The notes beneath the pieces are model-generated. The model did no database searches, was not told where the DNA came from, and saw nothing but the letters and a program-made list of their open reading frames with translations. From positions 310,001 to 374,000 of the forward strand of contig CAOLHI010000927.1 of the NCBI GenBank assembly GCA_948474755.1: a stretch of 64,000 nucleotides of DNA, written 5' to 3'. Origin of the DNA: Ctenosaura bakeri. Taxonomy: Eukaryota; Chordata; Lepidosauria; Squamata; Iguanidae. Shown in pieces: positions 48,810-58,696 of this stretch (position 1 is its first letter; each line of letters starts with the position of its first letter). A program made the translations under genes and the position numbers.

Positions 48810-49009
48810 TCATTTCCACACTAAGCTGTTATAGTGCTATTATTTCATTTTCAACATCCTGTGGAATTCTGGGCCTTGTAATTTCCTGGGGCCAAAGAGC
48901 TTTCTGACTGACAATTCTAAGTGCCTCTCCCTAAATTGCAAACCCCAGGATTCCATAGGATGTTGAAAGTGAAATAACAGCTCTATAACAATGTAGTGCA
49001 GAAATGGCC
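48810..49009. mobile_element. Palindromic MITE (family 1)
   Basis: Arms TCATTTCCACACTAAGCTG and CAATGTAGTGCAGAAATGG with the standard folded interior. About 200 bp, no ORF. Confidence 0.8.
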
Positions 49010-49339
49010 CTGGTCTCCGGTTTTCACTGGCCAGCTCTTCTGAGATGCAAGTTTAGGATCACCAAAAAGGTAAATTTGGCTGCAAAGTAATTTTGTAATT
49101 TGCTGACAAGGCTGAAGAGATGAAGAACTGAGAATATCACATTACTGGATGAGACAAGCATAAAGAAGTTGAACCTAGATTCCCATAGAAGAGTTCAGTC
49201 ACTCCTTTATGACATCTTAATAATATGTAATCAGTAAGGATGGAAGCAATATTTTAAATAACACATTTTTTAAAGCATCAAGAAACCCTGATGAGAAGAA
49301 TCTTGGACTGATGAAAATCTTTGCAGTTCAGTTCTTATT

Positions 49340-49662
49340 CTTTGCAAAAAATTTCACATAGATGTTTTGCACAGGAAACAGCATAGTCTGTGTAGAAAAT
49401 AATAGTGCTACAAACAGATATTACTCCCTGCACAGAAAAACCTGTTTCTTTTGCAGAAAATGTTGTGATTGAGGACTTATTGTGTGCAAAATTTTCATGT
49501 GGTTGATTTGCATATAAAACAATATTTTCTGTGCAAGAAAAATACCTTTTCAGCACAAAATATGTTTCCTGTGCAGAAAATTCTGCAATTGGGAATTTAT
49601 CCTGGACAAAATTTGCACATGGTTAATTTGCAGTTAAAATAGCATTTTTCTGTGTAGACAGT
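49340..49662. repeat. Diverged tandem repeat, period about 120 bp
   Basis: Two clear units and part of a third share TGCAGAAAATKYTGYRATTG, then GGAYTTATYSTGKRCAAAAT and CATGTGGTTGATTTGCA with a TTTTCTGTG end (about 49452-49560 and 49572-49662; partial 49340-49440). The motif style of T and A runs with GTG/CAC is close to the tract at 540-775. No gene. Confidence 0.5.
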
Positions 49663-49667
49663 ACTCT

Positions 49668-50157
49668 TCCTTTTTTTTTTTCAAGCAGTGTGTGATGCAC
49701 AATATGCCTCTGCATATGTAGTATCTTACACTTCTCCCTGTTGAAATTCATTTTGTTAGTTTTGGCTCTACTCTCTAATCTCTTAAGATAATTTTGAATT
49801 CTGATCCTGTCCTTTGCTGTGTTAGCTACTCCTCATAATTTGATGTCATCTGCAAATCTGCAAAAATGCCCTCTATTTCGTCATCCAAATCATTTATAAA
49901 GATGTTGAACAGCACTGGACCCATGACAGAGCCCTGTGGCACTCCAATAGTCATTCTTCTCCAAGATGAAGAGGACCATTGGTGAGCACCCTTTGGGTTC
50001 AGTCGATCAACCAGTTATAAATCCACCTAAGAGTAGCATTGTCTGGCCCACATTTTACTAGCTTGTTTGCAAGAATATCATGGTGGACCTTGTCAAAAAC
50101 CTTACTGAAGTCAAAATATGCTATATCTACAGCATTTCCTTCATCCACCAAAGTGGA
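49668..50157 (-). mobile_element. CR1-clade LINE reverse-transcriptase fragment, minus strand
   Basis: Read on the minus strand the first segment contains NAVDIAYFDFSKVFDKVHHD, the RT palm A block with its conserved F-D. The next part, in a shifted frame, contains [20 protein letters not shown] (49875-49940), the RT motif B/C region. It continues to a T run at 49668 that marks the left limit. Indels separate the pieces. The CR1/L3 assignment follows from the GVPQGSVLGP-type motif. Confidence 0.75.
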
Positions 50158-50855
50158 AGGAACACCAGAAAAATTGGTCAAAATGCATAAAGAGGCTTCT
50201 AATACGTGTTGGAAATGTGAGCAACAGGTGAGATCTTTTTATCATATGTGGTGTCCATTGTGAAAAATTCTGGAATCAAATGCATTGTACGGTTCATAAA
50301 ATTTTGAAAGTTAATGTTCAATTGAAGCTGAAATAATATTTGTTGGGGTTCATATATGATCAGCTGGAGAAGTAGTTATACAGGATACTACAATACTTGA
50401 CCACAGCAACAAAATTGTGGTAAACACAGAAATGGAAGAATAGAATAATTCTATGGAAAAAGGACTACTTGATTAAATTAATCAACCTAACTGAAAGGGA
50501 CAAATAAATGACAGTGATAAGAGGAAAAACACCAGTGATTTTCTTGAAAGACTGGGAACCTTCAATAGGATTTTTGTGAGAAAAATAGTACAATATGCTA
50601 AGCACAGGTTTTGATAATTAGTATATTCAGAAAATAAGCAGTTGAAGCATTTGAGTGGTATTTACATGTAGAGATTTTATATAAACATATAAAATTTGCA
50701 TTAGGAAAGCTGGAAGTCAATTGTGTGTTTCTTTTTTTTGTTCGTCTTTATTATCTTTACTTATTTCTTTTTGCTTTTCTCATTTGTTATTTGTTCTTTT
50801 TTCTGTTTCTTTTCTATGTATTTTGAAGATGCTTAATAAAATTTACTAAAGAATA
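50158..50855 (+). mobile_element. L1 LINE 3' end, plus strand
   Basis: It begins with the ORF2 C-terminal cysteine motif: KMHKEASNTCWKCEQQ (50180-50227), then FYHMW (50240-50254), the CWKC...H/W zinc-finger-like block of vertebrate L1. It continues in decayed form to a 3' end GATGCTTAATAAAATTTAC at about 50828-50846. It is 5' truncated by the CR1 segment. Confidence 0.75.
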
Positions 50856-50864
50856 CAAAAATTA

Positions 50865-51500
50865 AGATTATCCATGCTATTGTATTTCCAGTTTCTATGT
50901 ATGGTTGTGAAAGCTGGATAGTGAAGAAAGCAAGAAGAAAATCAACTCATTTAAAATGTGGTGCTCAAGAAGAGTTCTGTGAATAGCCCAGAGTGCTAAA
51001 AGGACAAACAAATGGGTCCTAGAGCAAAGCAGACCTGAATTCTCCCTAGAAGCAATAGCAATAGCATGTGTATTTCTATACCACTTATCAGCTAAGTGCT
51101 CTCTAAGCGGTTTACAATGTGTGAGTGAATTGCCTCCAACAAGCTGGGTACTCATTTTACCGACCTGCAGAAGGATGGAGGGCTGAGTCAACCTGGAGCC
51201 CATCAGGATTGAACTCATAACCTTGTGGCTGCAGTACTGGCGTTTAACCACTGTGCCACCAGGGCTCTTGACTAAAGACGATGAAACTGAGGATGTTGTA
51301 CTTTGGCCATATCATACGAAAGACATGACTCACTAGAACAGAGGTGGAAGGCAGTAGGAAAAGAGGAAGTCCACATTACAGAGGGATAGATTCAATCATG
51401 GAGACAATGTCCCTCAGTCTGCAAGACCTGAGCTGGGCTGTTGATGATAGCATGATTTGGAGGTTCATAGGGTTGCCATAAACTGAAGTTAAAAACAACA
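50865..51500 (+). mobile_element. RTE/BovB-like LINE 3' end, split by a SINE
   Basis: Degraded ORF end: the first part (50880-51043) encodes a tail of the form YGCESWIVKKA and then TKWVLEQSRPEFSLEA. After the SINE it resumes at 51270 (LRMLYFGHIIRKT, then GSRKRGSPHYRGIDSIMET and SLQDLSWAV) and ends in CATAGGGTTGCCATAAACTG plus ACAACAACA. This 3' end is the source type of the SINE tails found throughout the window (CATAAGTCAGAAATGACTTG and similar). Classified by the ORF C-terminus and tail; BovB is the likeliest clade. Confidence 0.7.
51044..51268 (-). repeat. tRNA-derived SINE (second family), minus, inside RTE LINE
   Basis: Reverse copy of the element at 21877-22078: TATACCACTTATCAGC, CGGTTTACAATGTGTGAG, AAGCTGGGTACTCATTTTACC, GGCTGAGTCAACCTGGAGC, and the reversed tRNA head TTTAACCACTGTGCCACCAG. 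It is better preserved than the plus copy. Confidence 0.8.
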
Positions 51501-52379
51501 ACACAGAACCTTTCTTAAAGGTAAAAATTGTCTGCCCTAAAACACAGTCTTGCTCAGCAGAGGCTTTAAACTGAAACATGCTAGTACCATTGGTCCTACC
51601 CTTTTGCTTTTAACTGCAGCCATTCTCTAGAATGAGAAATTTAAACTCTTCTAAAACTGAATTTGGGCCTTACCTGAAAAAGCTTCCTTCTTCTTACTGC
51701 AATTTCCTATCAGTCATGCAGTGCTACAGCAAAGCCTCTGATTTTATCCTTGCAATTCTTTTTGATAGCCAAGCTTAGGATGACATAGATAAGTGAAAGT
51801 GGAATATTTCCCCAACTTTTTTCTATTAAACATGAAGCTCACTCAAAGAACTAGAAATCACAGTACTGCCAAACCATGAAGTGGGTGCCAAGGGGGGAAA
51901 AAATCTATTGCAGGCATGAAGTTAAATAAATCTTCAAACCTCCATTGTAAAGTATCAGCAGATGGATTTGAAGTGCAGAAGAAACTGGAAAGTTAACATT
52001 TTCCCTCAATATAAAACTCTCTCATTTAAAAAAGTGTCATTCATAATCTTAGCTAGTTATAGCAAAACAAGCCTTAATTATGTTGCATAAAGCAATCAGT
52101 TTAAGTAATGAGAGTAATTTTAATCTGAAAAAACTAACAATAATTGATCTTCAGTCAAGGACTGCTAGCAATTTTAGCCGACCTCCCAGAAACCAAAACT
52201 TCAAAATCTGGATCAAAATATGAATCTCTGTTTTGCTTCTTATCCACATTTGGATTTTAATGGGTCCTTCGAATTCTTCGTCAGAGACCTCTAGTACACT
52301 TCTCCGAACTCCAGTTTCCAAAATATCCTAGACTGATCTCCAATCTCTCTTCCCTGGGATATCTCAGGAACTGTGCAGT
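51501..52379. other. Gene-free stretch
   Basis: No gene recognised. Confidence 0.45.
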
Positions 52380-52439
52380 TCTCCTTCCACATTCATGGGT
52401 TTCACTTTCATGAGTTTGATTATTTGCGAGGTGCCCACT

Positions 52440-52800
52440 TACTCCCCCATTCTTCCCCTCCCCCATTCCCTGGCCTGGGCCAATGGCAGGAGGGTGCAGG
52501 GAGGGCGACTGCCCCTTCCCCATGCTCCTTCTGCCACTGCTGAGAGCTTCTCCACTGGCTTTCCCCTCGCCTTCAATCGTGTAGGTGGGGGTGGGCACAG
52601 GAGAGAGCCAGTGGAGAAAGAGCTTCCCTGCTTGGCTTTCTCCTCACTGCGGGGAAGCTCTTTCCCTGATGGCTGTCTCCTGCACCCACACCCACCTGTG
52701 TGATCCCGATCATGCGGGTGGGGGCAAGGAGAAAGCCAGCAAGGAGGCTCTGTCCCCACTGGCTGTCTCCTGTGCCTACTGCATGCACGACTGGAGTCTG
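52440..52800. repeat. GC-rich segment with inverted and direct repeats
   Basis: The arm at 52593-52628 (GCACAGGAGAGAGCCAGTGG with AAAGAGCTTCCC) is the imperfect reverse complement of 52651-52686 (GGGGAAGCTCTTTCCCTGAT, GGCTGTCTCCTGCACC). A third partial arm, CCACTGGCTGTCTCCTGTGC, lies at about 52756-52776. GC content is far above the surroundings. Open frames on both strands are a by-product. It is possibly the core of a non-autonomous DNA element like those at 9029 and 30570, but I cannot fix the ends. Confidence 0.5.
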
Positions 52801-52904
52801 TGGTTATTTGCAGTGTTTTCACTTTTGTGAGAATTCTTTTCCCCTATCCCCTGGGAAAGTGAAGGGCCTACTTAGTTCAAGGGAATGCAATAAAGTACTC
52901 TAGC

Positions 52905-53961
52905 AGAGAAGTCTAAGTACCTCACTAAACTACAAATTCCAAGATTCCTGGAGCCATGACAATAAAGTTTGAGAGTGGAGCTATCACAATTAAAGTTGTA
53001 TCTGAAACAGCTGGGTATTACAGATAACAGTGTAGAATTTACCGGACTTGCTACCATATAATGAAGGCCATTCACGCTCCCTTTTTCAAGTGTACATGAA
53101 TGTTCAGACAGGCTCCTAGAAGACACTGAACAGTTTCCAGGGTTAAAAAGGAAGGTCATAAATGGCAAGCAGATGTGTACTGGAAGGAGATACATGGGAG
53201 CACAGTTCTTGGACTTCTCAAGATCAAAGATGTCATATCAGAGGAACTGAAGGACCTTACTTCCGTAGTCAAAGGAAAGGAATGATAAAGAGGCTTTCAA
53301 CTTTTACTAAGATAAATTAAGAATGAGAAAGTCAAGGAAAACAGAAGATGATCAAGCAGAGGCTGGCTAATGCTTGCCTTCTCTTTGACTGGTTCCTGTT
53401 TCATGTGAGGTAGAAAGCAGTCACTGAAAGCTTTTGCAAAATTCAGCCTTTGGGCGCAAACGAATTCCCAACTTCTAATCAGAAGGCATTTGTTACAATA
53501 TGTTTGCTGAAGTTAAGCAGGCCCAAGCATGAATAGTTCTCGGATAAGCAGCCACTTTGTAACCTCATGTTTCTTAGCTTCTACTCACAAGAGAAAAGTG
53601 ATGTATTCTTACATGATCACTGTAATAATAATAAAAAAGTCAATCCTAGTAAAGACAGAGGCTGCATATTTGTATTGTCTGAGGCACAATCCATGAAGTA
53701 GCTGTCATGTTAGTGGGTGATTAATCTACTCCGGACTTTAGCCTGAATTTTAAAGTAGCTATCCAAGGTGCTGAACCTACTTGGGGGATAAGGCTTCTAG
53801 CTTATCATCCAACTGCTCAAAATGACATGGTTAAGAATCTGCACTACTTAATCAAGTGACCTGATATGCAAATTCAAACAACTCCAGTGCAAGGAACTTC
53901 AGCTGACATGACCAAGAGTTGCAAATTCCTTGAAACTTTGGCCAAAGTTTCAGGCCCCTCC
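52905..53961. other. Gene-free stretch with a half palindromic repeat
   Basis: At about 52905-53000 the phrase CTCACTAAACTACAAATTCC with AGATTCC and GGAGCCATGAC is half of a palindromic repeat related in style to family 1. No gene recognised in the remainder. Confidence 0.4.
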
Positions 53962-54035
53962 CTAAACTGCAAATCCCAGATTCCACAGGATGTTGAAACT
54001 AGAATAATAGCACTATAACAGTCTACTGTGGAAAT
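53962..54035. mobile_element. Half copy of MITE family 1
   Basis: CTCCCTAAACTGCAAATCCC, CACAGGATGTTGAAAC and ATAGCACTATAACAGTC, ending at GAAATGGCC, form the right half of the element. The left half is missing. Confidence 0.7.
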
Positions 54036-56838
54036 GGCCTTCCATAAAAAAAAAAAAAGCCCTAGGGAAAAAATGCTATCCATGCATACTCACACAGTAT
54101 TATAGCTCCCCATGTCAGGACTAAGTAAGATCTTACTAGATTGCTCAGGCCTTAGAGAGCCAGCTCACTTGCCTTTTTCTTCAGATTCTATCCTGGCACA
54201 GGCTGGGCTGCTGGACAATCCAAGCCTGAAAGCTTAGGCACACCCATTAGATGCATTAACAAATCCACCTACTGTGACTGATTGACCATTACAAAGGAGG
54301 AGGAGATACTCTGCAAGTCACAACTATAATATCCTTCCTACCTTTTCTTTCTCTGATTGGAAATCCTGCAGTTGTCAGGTCCCTGTTTCACAAAGATTTG
54401 TGTTCACTTCAAATCTAATTCATCGGAATAGGCCAAATTCCTATCTCATCTCTTCATTTTCTTCTATCTTTCTGTACTCATATTCTTGTTTGTATTTGCT
54501 ACCCCATTTTGGATAAACAGATTAATCTTATTTCTCTTCACACAGACATTTCTACTTCATTTTACATTTACTTATTTGTAATTCTTATTGCACTGTATTC
54601 TAACTAAAGATTCTCTGATACAGACACCAAATATGTCTCATGTTGCCTATCAAAGGCACACTACAGAGGGTGCTATTGGTGTATAATAAGCAACCCACCA
54701 ACAGGATTCAGCAGCATAGTAACTAATATGATGCTATAGTATTTTTACTCTGAAATTTACAAATCCTGGCTGTTCTTCCATTTTCGTTCAGGAAAGTGGG
54801 CATGGGATGGAATTCCCTGACTTACAAAGTGAAACAATGATCTTTCATGCCTTGAACACTTCTATTTCCCGTGTTCCCAATCCCTTAGTAACTTTGCCTC
54901 CCCCTTTTGTTTAGATGCCTAAACTGTATTTCTTAATTCTCCACTGAAGTGTTCAATTTCTGCACTGCTAGAATTCTGGAGGCTGGAGGAAAAAACGCAT
55001 TTAAGGGGAAGAATTTTCATTTAGAGGCAATGCTCTCCTTCCCTCCCCAAGCCTCCCCTCCTGCATTTTAAACCCCTGTTCTTACCAGATCCTGGGCCTT
55101 GGAGTCTATCTGCATCTTTCCCATAGTTCAAAGTTTTTGAGAGCTTGAGTTTTGCAATGTAAATTCATTTGCTGACCACAAGAGGGAAGTATTTTCCTTT
55201 CTTCACTACCTCCCGATCCACCACCCAAAAAACTGTGAGCAAAATAGTAATCCCAAAGATCCTTCTAAAAGACTAAGAGAAAGAGGTTACTGCTTCTTTG
55301 AAGGATAAACTTCTATTTGGATAGGTATGTAAAGCATTCCCAGCATAGCAAGTCCAGAAGAGTCAAGCTGCTCTTCCAGGAATACAATAATTTCTAAACA
55401 CAAATAACAGAACAGAGCAGGTGTATGTGTGCTTTGTGAATGAATTTGGCACCAGAAGTGCTCACTACAAGTCACAAATATGCAAGCTTAAAAAAAATAA
55501 TCTCAAGTTTATTGTGACATGCTTCATTTCCTTAAATGTTCCCACTGCCTATGAGAACAAGCATTACAGCCACACCTCCATGCCTCTTCCTTGGGTCATT
55601 CAGAGATTACTATGAATTCTATGTCGAGGAGATAACAGTATGGCAGTGTCTGAAAGAGGCAAGCAGAACCTCTGCCAAAGATTGTTGACTGTCTTTCTAT
55701 GCTTGAATTACCCACTGCATTTCTAAAGAATTCAAATACTGAAGGTGGTGTTCAAAGGATATTATTTCAGTGTAGATATGACATTGTCACTTCATGCAGC
55801 TCTGAAATTCACCAGGTGATGTTTGGCAAGTCACTGTATCTTCCAGGCAAATCTATCATGCAGGGTTGTGTTAGGCAGGGGTGGAAAAATTCCTCCATGC
55901 TGTGAGACAGTGAGATTGTGTGTGTGTGTGTGTGTGTGTGCGTGTGTGTGTGTGTGAGTGTGTGTGTGAGAGAGAGAGAGAGAGAGCTTTTTCTCTTGAG
56001 AAACTTTATGCTTTTCATGGGCTGTTTTTCTGCATTTTATAAAAAGTATAGGATCAAAAATTCCTTAACTATTGCTTTCTTGTCTGTAAAAACTAACTAG
56101 CATTGAATTGGGGCCATCCTGCAAAGAAACCCCAACATTGCTTGAGATGTTAATGTTGTGTAGCACAAAATCTTCACATGTGGAGTTATGCATGTGGAGT
56201 TGTGTCACACAACTCTTCATTTGACTGGCAACATTGTACAACTGAACCAAGGAGCCAAATGTATAGTGAAATGCACAACTAAATGTGTGCAAGCATCCAT
56301 GCACAATGTGCAACAATGTGCAATGTACATCTGCTTGTGCAGTGATGCTGCACATACGACCCCACTTCCATAACCTTGAACTGAATGTGGACATTCCATG
56401 TTGGGACCAGAATATCCAACAGCTTCTGTAAGGGAAGCTATGAGTGAGTAAGATTCCAACAAGATTCTTCCCACTGATGCCTAAGAAAGCAGCCTGTTCT
56501 TATTTTCAGCAATAAGGAGTTTAGCCTCATTGTTATAAGTTACAGAAGTTGTGGAAAATATCCCCAAAGGAAAAGGGAAAACATGGCATTTGGGTTTCAT
56601 GCAGGAGTTGAGATCTTGAGAGAGGATTGTCAAATGGCTGCATTGCAGTCTTTACATGCTCAGAGGGCCTAATCTGAGAAAAATCTCAGAGGCAGTGAGC
56701 TTCTTTCACATCCTTAGAGTAACGATAAGGTGAGGTGCCATTTTAAGCTCTTTAGAAGGAGGCTGGTTTTTAAAAGGCAAGAGATCAAACAGAATAGGAT
56801 ACATGATTTCATTTTCATGCATGATTTGAAGATCCATG
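54036..56838. other. Long gene-free stretch
   Basis: No gene recognised. It holds the TG/AG microsatellite listed separately. The reading frames at 55699-55905 and 56065-56474 have no domain and overlap antisense to each other. Confidence 0.45.
55917..55986 (+). repeat. (TG)n(AG)n compound microsatellite
   Basis: About 52 bases of TG with single CG and AG interruptions pass directly into nine AG units. Confidence 0.95.
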
Positions 56839-56860
56839 AGTAGTAGGGGGGTTTAGCTCC

Positions 56861-56972
56861 TGTCAAAAGTGATTTATGACCCTCAAATTTGATTGATTTA
56901 CGACCCGTCAGATTTGATTGATTTATGACCTGTCAAAAGTGATTAAATTTATGGCCTGTCAAGAAATGACTG
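56861..56972. repeat. Four to five tandem units of about 24 bp near the element's left end
   Basis: The units TGTCAAAAGTGATTTATGACC, TCAAATTTGATTGATTTACGACC, GTCAGATTTGATTGATTTATGACC and TGTCAAAAGTGATTAAATTTATGGCC follow one another. A consensus GTCARATTTGATTGATTTAYGACC is clear. It lies directly upstream of the GC-rich tract. Confidence 0.75.
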
Positions 56973-56989
56973 GCACCTATTTTTTCCCC

Positions 56990-57300
56990 CTCCCCCGGAA
57001 GTACTAGGGCGGGACATCCGGAAGGGGCCGTACCCCTGCCCCCCACGTGGTCCAAGCCGTCCAATGGGGCGATTCTAAACTGGGCCCATGGGGCCCCAGT
57101 GGACCCCGTGCCCCCCTCAGATCCACGCCGGCCAATCACGGGCGATTTCCCCTGGGCCCCGCCCCATTTCCAGCGGGGCCGTGTGACCCCTCGAATAGCC
57201 CGCCCCACCACCCTCGACCAATAGGGACGGACCTGGACCCCTCGAAGCACGTGTCAAACCGGCCAAAGGAAGACGCCCTTGGAGAGATATATTGGGGGGG
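56990..57300 (+). promoter_or_regulatory. GC-rich tract with three CCAAT boxes, promoter-like
   Basis: An abrupt rise in GC and CpG content marks this tract. CCAAT occurs at 57061-57065, 57132-57136 and 57218-57222, each within a diverged repeat unit of the form CCAATNNNGGGCGATTYY with CTGGGCCC downstream. GATATATTGG at 57286-57295 could act as a TATA-like element about 60 bp before the first plausible ATG (57347). CCAAT boxes bind NF-Y in vertebrates. The tract is open in several frames only because it is GC-rich. Confidence 0.5.
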
Positions 57301-57346
57301 AGAAAGCGGCCATTGTTGCATGCCCGGAAAAATTTGCGGAGACAAC

Positions 57347-57950
57347 ATGGAGGCCCCAACCACCCCTCAGCAATGCAGTTTGGATGCAGAAAAGAGAATT
57401 GTCCACCAGGGGAAAGGGCCCAAAATGTGGCCCTTAAAAAACCCCAAGGAGAAGTTAGGCGGGAAAAAAGGGGGAAAATATCGGGAAATTTGGGGCTACC
57501 CTGGGGAGCCCCAGAAACTAATAATCATTGTTCTCCATTTTCAGGAACCTGGGACAAGCTGTGGTGAGGTACAAGTTGCTGAAAGGACTGTCCAGGAGCC
57601 ATGCACAACAGCATTGCTGAAGCTGGCAGCCATGGAGAAATACAGGTTTGTGAACATATATGGGGGTCAGTAGGTGGAAAATTGTTGGGCCACATTTTAA
57701 AACTCTTCCTGTTGAATTTTAGGACTCTGTAGAGCTGGTGGCCACACAACCTGCACATGTCAGAATGCAAAGGATCTTGGGCCTGGAAGCCGCACCCATT
57801 TCATCAAAGAAAAGATGGAGAGCAATGAAATCTTTGACAAGAGTCATCCTTTATGTGATTATAAATAAAGTCCTTGATAAATTTCTGAGAGAAAATGCTG
57901 GGCTTGTCAAGAAAAATCTGAGGGTCAGCAGTCACACACCTGTCTAATGT
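57347..57950 (+). pseudogene. Spliced-looking reading frame of unknown function
   Basis: ATG at 57347 in ACAACATGGAGG context opens a frame continuing to 57671. An excellent acceptor (branch-like ACTAATAAT, pyrimidines, TTTTCAG at 57538-57544) and a donor (CAG at 57643-57645, then GTTTGT) bracket a 101-bp exon-like block. A second acceptor, GAATTTTAG (57714-57722), begins a frame that is open exactly from 57723 to its stop at about 57948. That last block encodes about 75 residues with a basic SSKKRWRAMKSL stretch and a hydrophobic VILYVIINKVL helix. The phases do not join across the 77-bp intron in this copy, so it is broken or spliced differently. No family recognised. It is the first gene after the promoter-like tract. 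Confidence 0.4.
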
Positions 57951-58107
57951 GGAAAAAAAAAAATTATATCTAAACATTTGAGGAAAATATGCAGTAAAAT
58001 AAGCTTTGCACATGTTTTTCAAGAAATCATCATACTAGGGTCTGCCTTAAATCTTCTTGAATTAAAACAAGAAACCGTGTATCAAGTTTTAAAACACTCT
58101 AACCACC

Positions 58108-58236
58108 ATGATGAGGGCTGAAAAATCCTATCAATGTCTCAAAAATCTGCTGAAGCCTACTGACAAAGAATATATAGATTATGTCCAAACTGTAATTAAA
58201 AAGAGACCTTATAAATGGTTCCTAACTGTTGAATAA
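58108..58236 (+). CDS. 42-residue ORF, repeat copy 1
   Basis: ATG with a strong start context (ACCACCATGATG) opens 42 codons ending at TAA 58234-58236, followed within 40 bp by AATAAA signals. The product is basic and aromatic (TDKEYIDYVQTVIKKRP, then YKWFL near the end). An in-frame TAA lies seven codons upstream, so the ORF is self-contained unless spliced. An identical product is encoded by the second repeat copy 460 bp downstream. Function unknown. Confidence 0.4.
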   Translation: MMRAEKSYQCLKNLLKPTDKEYIDYVQTVIKKRPYKWFLTVE

Positions 58237-58567
58237 AAACAAACCTGCTGTAACCTCTGTAAAAATAAAAGTGTTGAATAAAAGAAAATCATCTGTTCTT
58301 TTATTTGTTTTTTTCCCAAACCCTGAGTAGGAATAAAATTTCCAGGCCTTTCTGTCTAAACAGATTTCTTTAACATTAAAGAACTACTGTTTGTAAGTTT
58401 AGTCCTTAATTATGATGCTTATTTATGGCCTATGAAAGAAAAAGATAAGACAGACCTATTGATCTGAAAACAGGAAAAAGAAGGAATGGGGGATATTTCC
58501 AGGCAAACAGACTTCTTTAACATTATAGAGCTGAAATGTGAATCAAGTTTTGAACACTCTAACCAGC

Positions 58568-58696
58568 ATGATGAGGGCTGAAAAATCCTATCAATGTCTC
58601 AAAAATCTGCTGAAGCCTACCGACAAAGAATATATAGATTATGTCCAAACTGTAATTAAAAAGAGACCTTATAAATGGTTCCTAACTGTTGAATAA
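58568..58696 (+). CDS. 42-residue ORF, repeat copy 2
   Basis: Same 42 codons as the ORF at 58108, with start context ACCAGCATGATG. A silent difference in the codon for threonine or proline near residue 17-18 (CCTACC against CCTACT) and no amino-acid change in what I read support either recent duplication or preserved coding. Also followed by AATAAA. Confidence 0.4.
   Translation: MMRAEKSYQCLKNLLKPTDKEYIDYVQTVIKKRPYKWFLTVE

Noticed and set aside
52281..52903. Frames up to 127 codons
   Set aside because: GC-rich inverted-repeat DNA, with proline- and serine-rich translations in every frame.
55809..56100. Frames with Cys-Val or Thr-His repeats
   Set aside because: Translations of the TG/AG microsatellite.
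57047..57346. First 100 codons of a 208-codon frame
   Set aside because: This part runs through the GC-rich CCAAT tract and is proline-rich noise. A later ATG (57347) after the TATA-like site is a more credible start.
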